Source of the DNA: Micromussa lordhowensis
Lineage: Eukaryota > Cnidaria > Anthozoa > Scleractinia > Lobophylliidae
DNA length: 64,000 bases
Direction of reading: 5' to 3'
NCBI GenBank assembly: GCA_964020085.1
Contig: OZ026605.1
Coordinates: 28,698,098 to 28,762,097, forward strand
In this document: positions 1-10,400 of the stretch, piece by piece
Layout of the letters: the number at the start of each line of letters is the position of its first letter
How positions within the stretch are numbered: the stretch's first letter is position 1
Notes under the pieces: generated by a model
Database searches by the model: none
Seen by the model: only the letters and a program-made list of their open reading frames with translations
Told to the model about the DNA's origin: nothing
Program-made: the position numbers and the translations under genes

Positions 1-852
1 GAGTTCTTACATTTAGGACCGAACAGAAAACTAATTTTTGACAGCGTTTAAGAAAGCCGTGTGTATAAATCAGCCGGTTTTAAAACAATAACCACACTTT
101 TTAAACCAACCCTTTGAAGACAGGCCCGTTTCCAGAAACTCTCTCCTCCTTGAGGATGAGAAAAGGGCCTGGGAACGAATGACCATTCTCGTCCCCAGTG
201 TCCACTGTCTCTCTTGGCCGATGGGACCTTGGCACGAGGAAATGGTGACATAATTAATGAAACTAAAACCTTATAAGGAAGGTAATTTTTTTATTTCAGA
301 ATATGACAACGTCAAATGAAAACCGCGGAAATATGAAAGGTTAAGGTAATTCCTCTGAAATAAAAGTGACAATAGATTTTCGCCCATGCTCATTAAGGAG
401 CACCGAGGCATTGAAAATGCCCCATTTTGGGATTATTTAGTGCTTATTAGAAGAACGCATTCCTAGTAATAATTGTAGATTTTTGTGACCGAGGCTTTTG
501 AGAACATGCATTAATCTACAGTCAATACATTGTGTCGGACAAAAATAAACATTTTAGGCTTGAATTGGACAGAAAGCTGAATCCTTGATTAAAATTTGAA
601 CCAAATTTCTTGACATTGGTTACCAAACGGCAAATAGAAAAGACCACAGTTTATCCGCTTTTTTCCTTATTTATTCAATTTTCAGCTATAGAAATCAGAT
701 GAGTCTTTTCTCACGCAAAGCTTATGATATGTTGATTACAATGACTAGAAAAAAAGGTGGGGTGCCCATGCTCGTTGGTGAGCTATAGCCATTTTTCAAC
801 TGACAGAGCTGATCCCCGATTTTTTTATTTGGTATTTGCTAAGAACAGTCTA
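1..852. other. gene-free AT-rich stretch
   Basis: I see no convincing coding exon here. Positions about 152-198 carry two opposed copies of a short motif (ctgggaacgaa and its near inverse ttctcgtcccca). It resembles the arms of the perfect palindrome at 2111-2184, so it is probably a decayed relative of that mobile element. The rest is unassigned. Confidence 0.4.
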
Positions 853-979
853 ATAATGTGATGTATATACGAAATAATTCATATATGAGCTGCGGTTGTA
901 GATGAAAGTGAAGAATAATTATCGCAGTATATTTTCCAATTTAAGCAACTGGAAAGAAGAAGCCTGAAAAAAAAATCAG

Positions 980-1051
980 GGCTTCAATGGGATTCGAACC
1001 CGTGACCTCCGCGATACCCGTGCGATGCTCTACCAACTGAGCTATGAAGCC
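980..1051 (-). tRNA. tRNA-Thr-like sequence (GGT), probably repeat-borne
   Basis: Read on the - strand, it has a near-complete cloverleaf of 72 nt: 7-bp acceptor stem (ggcttca with tgaagcc), D stem gctc/gagc, an anticodon arm and a T arm with the B box ggttcgaatcc. The anticodon position reads GGT (Thr). However, position 33 is not U, the base next to the loop is mismatched, and GGT is not the usual eukaryotic Thr anticodon. It sits inside a dispersed inverted repeat. A SINE-type head or pseudogene is more likely than a working tRNA. Confidence 0.5.
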
Positions 1052-1224
1052 ACATAGTGGGAGTAAGGGCTATTTATTAAGTTCACAACTTCCCGTGAGG
1101 AATGAAATGATGTGATGTATATACGAAATAATTCATATATGAACTGTGGTTGTAGATGAAAGTGAAGAATGATCATCGCAGTATATTTCCTCACGGGAAG
1201 ATATGAACCTCGCTCCCAATATGT

Positions 1225-1296
1225 GGCTTCATAGCTCAGTTGGTAGAGCATCGCACCAGTATCGCGGAGGTCACGGGTTCGAGTCCCGTTGAAGCC
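1225..1296 (+). tRNA. tRNA-Thr-like sequence (AGT), opposed partner
   Basis: This is the mirror partner of the unit at 980-1051. It has the A-box region tagctcagttggtagagc, the B box ggttcgagtcc, and acceptor stem ggcttca/tgaagcc. One base difference makes the anticodon position AGT, which is the normal eukaryotic Thr anticodon, but position 33 is C rather than U. No CCA is encoded, as expected for a eukaryote. No clear T run of four or more follows at once; the nearest is tattttttagg, about 5 nt downstream. Confidence 0.5.
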
Positions 1297-1484
1297 CTGA
1301 TATTTTTTAGGCTTCTTCTTTCCAGTTGCTTAAATTAGAAAATATACTGCGATGATCATTCTTCACTTTCAGAACATAAACTGTTAAGAATCCGAACTGG
1401 TGGGAGGTTGAACAGTTGGCTATTTACACAACGCGGTCGAGGAGTTGAACCCGGGACTACCAAGAACAAATCCAGATAATGGCC

Positions 1485-1560
1485 GTGGTAGGGTGAAGGA
1501 TTTGAACCAGGAACCTCCAGATTTTAAATTCAGCGCCCTAAACCACTCGGTGACACCACC
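1485..1560 (-). pseudogene. degenerate tRNA-like sequence (Leu/Ser type)
   Basis: On the - strand the sequence has an A-box-like caccgagtggtttagg, as in Leu and Ser tRNAs, and a B-box-like ggttcaaatcc. The acceptor ends gtggt and accac can pair. The anticodon stem does not pair well and the T stem is weak, so this is a decayed tRNA or SINE head rather than a functional gene. The region around TTAA would suggest Leu(TAA), but I cannot fix the anticodon. Confidence 0.35.
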
Positions 1561-4270
1561 TCCACAAGCCAACAAGCTGGGCTGATTTCTTCAGAATTAG
1601 GTTTCAGACTTGGGTTACTGAAAATGACTGTTTGTTGTAAATAAATGAAGTTTGCTTCACCTATGCAGCTACTGTTGAATCAGAGAACAGTGGCATAAAA
1701 AAGAGACGAAGGGACTGGAGCTCACTTCCTTTTGCTCACTTGGGTTTGTTTTCGAGTAAAAGTCGAGGGGTTTTCTCGTGGTTTTCGTCTTTGTAAACAG
1801 TTCAGTTGATAGTGTTCCCAGTCAGTGAAACAAGACAAATTAGGCAGCAGGTAAATGTGCTTCCAATTTTTCCTGCGGTAGGATTGCGGCCGGGCCATAT
1901 GAGTTTCACTCATAATCGTCGTACTGGCATTTCCCGAAATTGTCGCTCGCAGTTTCTTTTTTCCGCTCTTAAGCCCTGGTCAGACGGCTTATGGCAGTTG
2001 AAAATATTTGATGGATTAACAACGCTGGTATCTTCCCCTCTGAGAGAGAATACTGGCCAGTTATTACTGTCAGAGTCAATTAAAAGCTATTTAAAGCAAA
2101 CCTTAAACCTCAACCTCGTTCCCAGGGCCTTTTCCCTGGCTTGGGGGCCCCCAAGCCAGGGAAAAGGCCCTGGGAACGAGGTTGCTTAAACCTATCACAA
2201 GTAGTCCGAAATAGAACCGGAACATTTTACCAGTTTTTCGTTATAGCATATTATATCCATCAGTCAATTGATGTTATGATCAGAGATCTGTTTAGTATTT
2301 TGCGCTAAATGGGAAGTTAAAAACTTGAGTCCCCCTTGGTCTAATTTTGTGATGTACTAAATTTGACGTTTGATTAGAACAGAGCTTGGTGGCCTCGCCA
2401 AGATATATTGGACAGCATCGAACAACTTCCGGAACTCGACCGAAATTGTCCGCTTGTGAAAACCAAAAATAGTCTTCCGGCCTTAAGAGAGAAACTCACT
2501 TGTATTGGTTGCTTTTCATTGACATTTTCACACCTAAGGCGGTCACTCTTCCCCAACGTTATCCTGCATTATCTACGCCACATTATCGAGAAATGTGACA
2601 CCCCTACCGAAAAGTGCTATTGGATAGTAAGTGAGTAAGCAAACTTGATTTAGCCTGGGTGACCCATTCAGCATCATGGCTGGTATCCAGAGGGGCCCTA
2701 GTAATAAATATTACAATCATAAAAATTACAAATATACATATATATACAAATTATATAAATCGCTAAAATAGTTAAAAAGTCGAACTGAAAAAGCTAGGAA
2801 AACTAGACTATAGAAGCTAGGATAAGAGTTGTTGAGCGTTTCCCACGTTTCAAAGTCACTCAACTTGCCTGTGCAGATATCAATATATTCCAATTTTAGT
2901 ACCTGCTCTCAAACGCTCTTTTCACGGTTTCGGAAATCAGCCGGTATCAGGAGCAAACCATCACTAGTACAATCCGCACGCCTTTTAAATTCTGACCGAA
3001 ATTTATTCATGCTTAGGATGTAGCCAGCGGTCCTTGGGTCTCTTTGAGCGGAAAGAACTTGATAAAGCTCTGATAGTGGTTAGATACTCGGGAATTTGTT
3101 CCACCACAAAGTTCGGCCAAAGTTTCTTGGTTCGGCGAGTGCCCGACAATCCAATATCACTGCATGCGCATGATGTACTGGGAGGACCAGGTATAAAAAG
3201 CTGAAAAGACGCAAATTTTGCGCTAAATAAAAGCTAAACAGAAAGCGGAGAAGATCCAACATCTTACGAACCGCGAAAGCCTACCTTACGAACAAAAACT
3301 TGAATTTCTAAGAAAGGAAATTAATTACACGCACTCGCGTGTAGTGGCGCGCACTTCCGCCTGTGTTCATGGACCTTGGTATTTTAAGGACCAAGCTTTT
3401 CAGTGTTCCGGTGAGATACTGCATAGTTTTCCGATAAGAAAATAGTGCCTCGACGAATAATCTCAACTGATTTTTTTCAGCGTAAACTCATGTCTATTGG
3501 CACGCACGGTGTTAACTTTAAGTGCCTTCCAACATTCCAATAGCTTAGTTGCTGATAAACTTTATAAATTCCTGAAGTGAAGTGGTTTACTGGAGAAGGA
3601 GGAGGAGGAGAGTGTAATTTGATTTCGGGCTCAAGACTTATTGACACGCGATCGATGGACTAGCATCCCATCTCGGGGGTACGGGGTGGGGGAATTAACA
3701 CGGCCTAGTCACCTTGTAGCTGATCCAGCACCGGTTCTAATGAGCTACCAGGCTTAGGAGCAGACGACTAATCCCTGCTAAAATTTTGAGGAGCTCTTTG
3801 TCAATCAAATCATTGCCAATCAAACAGCGCACAGTATTCTTACTGAAACGTTTTATTTAATCGCGTTGAGTTGAAATATCTTTGTAATTTAAATAGGGCC
3901 ATGATCATCATTTTGTGCCTTCTGGCAAGTTCTTTAGAGTGATACTTACAAAGATCCCCCGAAAGCTTACCTTCGCCATGCCTCATGATTTCGAATCATA
4001 AATCAACTTTTTTCTTTTCCTTTGTTTGAAATAATTTCGATTGTTGACCGACCGAAAGATTGACACGCCCAGTGACAAAATTGCTTTTTACAAGCATCAT
4101 GCTATTTACATGGTGAGCATTCAATCAACCGATTTACTTTACTTGTTGCGTTTGATTGATAAACCCATTAACCCATAGCAAATGTCACGTATTTGGAGCG
4201 TGGAAACACGCGAGGCATTTTATCAGGCCTTCCTTTTGTATCCCACAATGCATCACATCTTACCAGTTTA
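1561..4270. other. gene-free stretch upstream of NDEL1
   Basis: No open reading frame here has recognisable homology or plausible exon structure. It includes the palindromic insertion at 2111-2184 and an AT-rich patch around 2700-2760. A decayed fragment at about 3650-3680 contains gatggactagcatcccatc, a motif shared with the SINE copies listed elsewhere. The rest is unassigned. Confidence 0.4.
2111..2184. mobile_element. perfect 74-bp palindrome with 9-bp target duplication
   Basis: The two 37-bp halves are exact inverse copies with no spacer (caacctcgttcccagggc outward, gggggccccc at the centre). The element is flanked on both sides by the identical 9-bp word cttaaacct (2102-2110 and 2185-2193). 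That is the signature of a transposed foldback element. The target length fits Mutator-like transposases (9-11 bp), which is a family inference. Confidence 0.8.
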
Positions 4271-4431
4271 CGTCATCACGGGAACGGTTTGCATATTTCG
4301 TTGTGAGCTTCGAGACATAAACTACATGTAAGTGTTGGCTGGATTGAGCCGGTTTCCTCGTTCCTTGTGTCGTAGATTGCTAGAAGGGCAAATTTTTTTA
4401 TACTTCGGGGTGAACACTTCTCGCCGTCCTT
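4230..4431 (+). promoter_or_regulatory. probable NDEL1 promoter/5' UTR
   Basis: The stretch just upstream of the NDEL1 start contains tcccacaatgcatcac and tttacgtcatcac (a CRE/ATF-like TGACG on the reverse strand). It has no TATA box at a useful distance. This is an inference from position and motif only; the transcription start was not located. Confidence 0.3.
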
Positions 4432-7400
4432 ATGCGACAGCCGGGAATGAGTATTTCTACGGGCGATAAGGAATTGGAATTCGCCGACCCGAAGGAAGAG
4501 GCGACATACTGGAAACAAGTTGCCGAGGATTTAGAACGAAAGTGAGTATTTTAGGGCTACATTCTTCGATGACAGTCAAACGATTTCAAAGGGTAAGTAA
4601 AAGAAGGTCTAATATGATTGTTTCTTTTTGGGAAAAGGTTGCACGAAGCAAGGGATGAACTCGACGAGTTTCAAGAAGGTAGTCGTGAACTGGAAGCAGA
4701 ATTGGAAACGCAGTTAGAGCAAGCCGAAGCCAGACAGCGCGAACTTTTAGCGGCAAAGACACGGTTAGAAACAGAGAATGAAAGCTTAAAGGTAACTCGA
4801 AAATATTAGCTTTAATGGCGTAAGTCTTATTTCGCCAATTCATCTGTTGTTTAAATAAAGTTTGTAAATAATGCAAGACTTGCTTCGTGGACGCCATCTT
4901 GCCTGGTGATTGAGTCGATGGTTGGGTAGATCTGTTTTAGCTGTTCTGTTTTCTCTCGTTTATACAGGCGAGACTAGATGCAAGTCAGAATGAATCCTAT
5001 CTTACAATATCGTCTCTCCAAGATGAAGTTGCTCAGCTAAAAGCTGTTCGAGAAGAAGTCCAAAAATATGTTCGGGAACTCGAACAAGCAAACGACGATC
5101 TCGAGCGAGCGAAAAGGTGAGAGGCAAGAGTGAAGTAAGGTTATGTTGTTCGGTTGTTTTTGCAGCTAAAAAGCATAGCTAACAACAACATGCACACCTC
5201 AGTTTTATTCATTTCACCATTTCTTGCTGTGTCCCAATAATATTTTTTGGGTTGTTAATTGCATTTGATGTTGCACCGGTCGTCTCTTACGTAAAATGTC
5301 CCAATGTGGCTCCATTAAGGGTTGCAATATTAATTTTATTACACTTTCATTTGTAGTCTTTATAGCTAGCCACATAAGATATGTCTTATTTCCTCGGCAA
5401 GGTGTTAGTAACGGTTAATGATCTGCCAGTGAGGGTAATTTACTTCAAATATTATCGGGTAAATTTGTGTTTACGAAAAGTACATTTCTGGCATGTGACA
5501 ATCTCTCGCGGGGGTCGTGCTTTATTCCAGAGGAAATAACCTTCGTGTCAATTTCTGTTGCTATGCACTACGTTTAGATAAAATTGGATTTAAGTTTCCT
5601 CGACAGATTTAAGAAATATAAGCATAGCTGATGTCAATTACTACCCCAAAACAATTTTTTGCCCTTTTATTACTACAAAGTGGATTGCTCAGTAATGTAG
5701 CTTGGAAGTGCTTTACATAAATTTCCTGGGTTAATATTAGGTTGATTTGAACTGATTGTATTACAAAGGAAGCGGGATATGTTCGTTCATCAAGAAGCTA
5801 TTTTTTAATATTATTTCCCGTACCCTTTCCGGAGTGTTTTCATGTTGGACTTTTTGCAATAAAGTACTAAGGAATAAAACCTTAATCAGTGGAAAAATGT
5901 GTTTTTTAGTAGCAAGTGTGGGACGAAAACAGTGTTTACTTGTCATTGTTTTCATTTTGTCTTTGAAAAAAGTACAGTTTGAATTGTTTCTAGGAAAATA
6001 GAATTGGCCAGGGAACCATGGAGCCTGTTGTAATCCCTAATTGATGGAATGAGATAATGAAAACAGAGTGATTTCTGATTTAGCCTTCTTTTGCTAAGAA
6101 AAGTTCTACAGGCTTAACCATTTTGCATATGTTGAATTTTTTCTTTAACTTTGTGTAGTTTTGGAAGTTTGTAGCATGACTCTCACTGGTGAACAATTTT
6201 GATTCAGCTGAATGATCACTTAAGGCTAAAAGAAATATGGACTGCAAATTCTCAGCACTCTTTGAACAGCTGACATTATTTTGCTTAACTCCATGGTCAG
6301 AAATACATTTACCATCTGATGTTTAATTTGTTGATTAGTATGTTTAGAGGTTTTAAAGGTTTAAGTATGGTTAATATGTTGTTGATTGTTGATGTACTGT
6401 ATAATGCTGGTAGCTACAGTGTAATATGCAATATTATGCCTTTTTTATTTTAGGGCAACAGTATGCTCTCTAGAAGATTTTGAGCAGAAGTTGAATCAGG
6501 TAATTGAACCCATGTTACGTAATTTCATCTAGATTTGAGACTGCACATTACTTGTATTGCACAAATCACATGCAAATAATGTGACTTGCAAAAAAACCCC
6601 AACATCACTCAAGTTTTTTTTGAAATCAACCTTGTATTTTTGATAAGTTTTAAATAACTGTTGGCAACCATCTATTTACATGTAGCTATCAGTTAGGTGA
6701 TTCCTAGGCAACACTAAGGCTACTTGTACACTGTATGTTAAATCTGCTTTTTAACTTGAAGCAAGCAGAAATACAATGATAGCAAAATGAGAAGTTTTCA
6801 GTTTCTCATAATGGATCTTACGTACAGACGTTTTTGAGAGGGGGACATCAATCAGAAGTAGAATTGTCTTTCTTTGGTGTGTGTTACTGAAATTTCGTTA
6901 AAAACATGATTGTAAATGTCAAAATGAGAGCATTTCAACCCATTGTCTGGGTGGGGGGAATGAGCTAGAGGCAAGAACATGAACTTCTGGTTGACTTACA
7001 TTGTACATGGCTCAAAAACGTATGTACTTAAACTCTCTATTGTTATGTTTTTATGTGTTATAAACTGCGAGTTCATGCATGTCTTTGTGCTCGCCTCACA
7101 GAGGCACATGTACCCAGACTGAAATGATCAAGCCTTGTGAACTGGGAGTAACGAGCTGCAGTAGCCTGATATGGCTATGTTGCACTAACTTACCCTTTGA
7201 CAACTTTTTTTTTTTTCAATTTAACTCATAATTCAGATCCTTTATTTAACAGTCCTACCTTGAATGTTGCTATCACATTTTTTGTCTGTATATCTTTAAT
7301 GGTACTGGAATTTTTACATTTTATGTTATGTTTTGATTTATACTTAATAGAAGGGATTATGCATGTGCACATATTTTCTGAGATATTTCCAGTTAAATAA

Positions 7401-10400
7401 GGGAGATAAAGACTTGGTTTGTATTCCCCTGAATAATTGGCAATAAATCATTCTGTTTGTGTTTTTTAGGCTATAGAAAGAAATGCTATTCTTGAAAATG
7501 AATTAGATGAAAAAGAAACACTCCAAGAATCAGTTCAAAGACTAAAAGATGAAGCAAGGGGTAAGACAATACAGGTTATGAATTAAACCAACTTTAGAAC
7601 ATAATCACTGTTGTCATGCAAAGCCATTTTGCAAGGATTTTTGGACTTTGAAGCTTTAGTGCAAAGCTCAAGTGGACCTCGAGACATGTTATGTCAATGT
7701 TTGTTGACTGTAAATGCAAACATCAGTTTTCTCGTGTGAAAAGTGCTCAGGTTTGGAAAGCTACAATGTATGTATTGATCAATGTTCTGTGAAGCCAACC
7801 ATGACCTTGGCCTGGTTAATTTCTTCTGGAATGTTTGTGTACACACTATACCTGACTGTACTTGACTAGGTTTAAGTATCATCTGATATAGAGATAATTT
7901 TTCATGTCAAAAAAGGCTTTTGAATCATGATATTAGCCCTTTGAAACATATTTTGTTTATTTGTGGATATGGTACTGTCTGAGCATTCAGCTGCTTCCCA
8001 AACGCCTGAAGGGTTAATTCCTTAAATTTAGCAGTTTCAGAGGTTATTTTAATTTAGAAGCCAAAAATGTAGTCAGAAAAAATGCGATCAATAAAAGAAG
8101 TGTGATCAAAGACGTTCATTATCAGTTGATATTTCCACAGTATTCCCAACAATTCAATGTATATATTTTTCATAGGTTTATGACATGACACTGTGTTGTT
8201 ATACCTTGATCAAGTTAATCTGTACAAGAGTATTTGTAGAAAGAAACATTGCTTTCTACAGCTAAAATTGCTGCCCTTGTCAAAGTTTGTTCTTTTTTTT
8301 TACGAGAACCCAGTTTGTACTGTTTTGATTCTAAATGTCTGTGAATCGAACCATTTTAAACTACAGTTGTCTCTGTAAATTGATGACACAGTCAAATGCT
8401 TCTGTTTTATCATTGTTATTATGATACAAGTCCATTTGGTGTAGGGCTCCGTTATAGTTTCCTTAATAGCTTAGTAGTTTAATGTTCATTAATTTTATGA
8501 AGTAAATAGCAAAAGGAATGTTGAATAGTGTGACTGGCTTTGGTTTTTAACCTGGTTAATTAGAAATACATTTTTTTTCTCTGAGTAGTGAGAGCAGACT
8601 TCAGAATGCAGAAATTGTCTCAGCTAAAGACTTTGGAAAGCCCAGCTAGCAAAATTCAAAACCAAAGCTACTGATATGTGATTATGCCTGCTCTAATATC
8701 TTTCGAATATTGGAATGGACTGTTTTATAACAAATTATAATGGTTGTTTGGTCTTAGTAAACTAATCTCTTGTAACATGTCTGCATGATATTTCTTTTCA
8801 GATCTCAGACAAGAACTTGCAGTTAAAGAAAAGGAGAAAAAGAAACCTGGTGAAGGATTAGAATTCACCAAAGATAAAGAAAATAACAAAGAAAACAAGG
8901 AACCATCAAAACCAGAGGGAACTCCAGTGAAGACAGACACTGTGATACAGACCTCAGACCCTCTTGTGAATTTAACAACTGCATCTATAGGAACCTCACC
9001 ACTTCATTCCGGTTATGGAAATTCACCACTTACACCATCTGCACGGATATCAGCGCTGAACATTGTTGGAGATCTTCTCAGAAAAGTTGGGGTAGGTCAT
9101 GTTAAATTGTTTAACCCTTACATATGATTCTTGCTCTCTTCGACTTGCTTTGGGATTTCATTTTTAATGTGATGGTCAATCATTCATGTTGTTGGGAATG
9201 ACTTACTCAGACATAACTCCCTTGTCCTCTGGGAGAGAATGGACATTAACTTGTGTCCTCCACTCTGCTCTGTCTCTACTGTTGCGAATGGTAGGTAAAG
9301 GTAAAGTCTGCATACGAGCCAAGTGGCTCATTAAGCCAGAGCTCATCATGGTTTCTGTGGCATGAAGCGACTAGGAATATTTCTACTCCCCTGGATGGGA
9401 TGCTAGTCCATCGCAGAGTTACCCACAACATTAAATTCGCCGGTACCCATTTATACACTTGCGTGGAGAGAGGCACTGTGAGAGTAAAGTGTCTTGCCCA
9501 AGAACACAACACAATGTCCAGGACTCAAACCTGGTGTGCTCGCTCCTGAGTCAAGCACACTAACCATGAGGCCACCGCACCTCCCAATGCGAATGGTACA
9601 AGCATATATAAAATGGTCGTCTTTTGTTAAAAGTTTTAAGTGTTAAAAGTTTGATTATTGATAGCATTAATTTTTTATTGCTCTCTTTATCTAGGCTCTT
9701 GAATCTAAACTGGCTTCATGTCGAAACTTTGTGAAAGATCAGCCTCGAAATCCAAGAGGATCAACTGGATCTAGTAGCCCATCTGACTCCCCAAGGTAGT
9801 GTATAATTAAATATTTTAGTAAATTACTGAATTGACATATAACAAAATTGTCAGTTCTAGTTGTTGGTTTGTGGAGGTGCGGTGGCCTCATGTTTTTTAT
9901 ATTTTATTTACTTAATACTTACAATGCAGACCCTACCTACAATAATTACGGTAATTATAATGGTTGCACTATGTACAATACTTGTGGTAATTACAAAATA
10001 AGATAACTTAAGCTAAGTGAAGCCTTTTATTTCCAACATAAAATTTAGTTGCCGGACAAAAGCGTCCCAATTACATTCACACAGGTTGTTTTTCTGGAAA
10101 TGAAGGTGGAATTTGGCATAGAGGAGGCAGAAATTTAGTTTTTGCTCATGGATGTTACGTAACATCCATGAGTATAGGGGGCAATCGGATGGCACTCGAT
10201 CACTCACTCACTCACTCACTCACTCACTCACTCGATTCTGATTAATTTATTCATTAAACTGGATTAAATCGTTTCTCCCAACCCTCCCCTGCTTAGTATG
10301 GTTCTTTTCCTAGGCACTTCGTGGTGTAGGTTCAGCAGGTTTTAGCGGGGTACTAGCCTGAATTTCAGCCGTCTCCTCCTCTCGCTAAGTCTCGGGAGAG

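Larger units (their letters stand above)
853..1370. repeat. long hairpin with two opposed tRNA-like units
   Basis: The outer arms (about 906-979 and 1297-1368) are inverted copies of one another. The inner arms are the two tRNA-like sequences at 980-1051 and 1225-1296. The centre holds another short inverted pair, cttcccgtgaggaa and ttcctcacgggaag. A segment of about 78 bp starting gatgtatatacg (about 858-935) is repeated directly at about 1113-1190. The same architecture recurs in diverged form at 24.1, 28.3, 30.9, 31.1 and 35.9 kb. This marks a dispersed mobile family, a SINE-headed or foldback MITE, rather than a pair of functional tRNA genes. Confidence 0.75.

Noticed and set aside
10201..10233. 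CRISPR-like array
   Set aside because: Direct repeats of 4 bp without spacers form a microsatellite; nothing in the window has the repeat-spacer pattern, and this is animal DNA.
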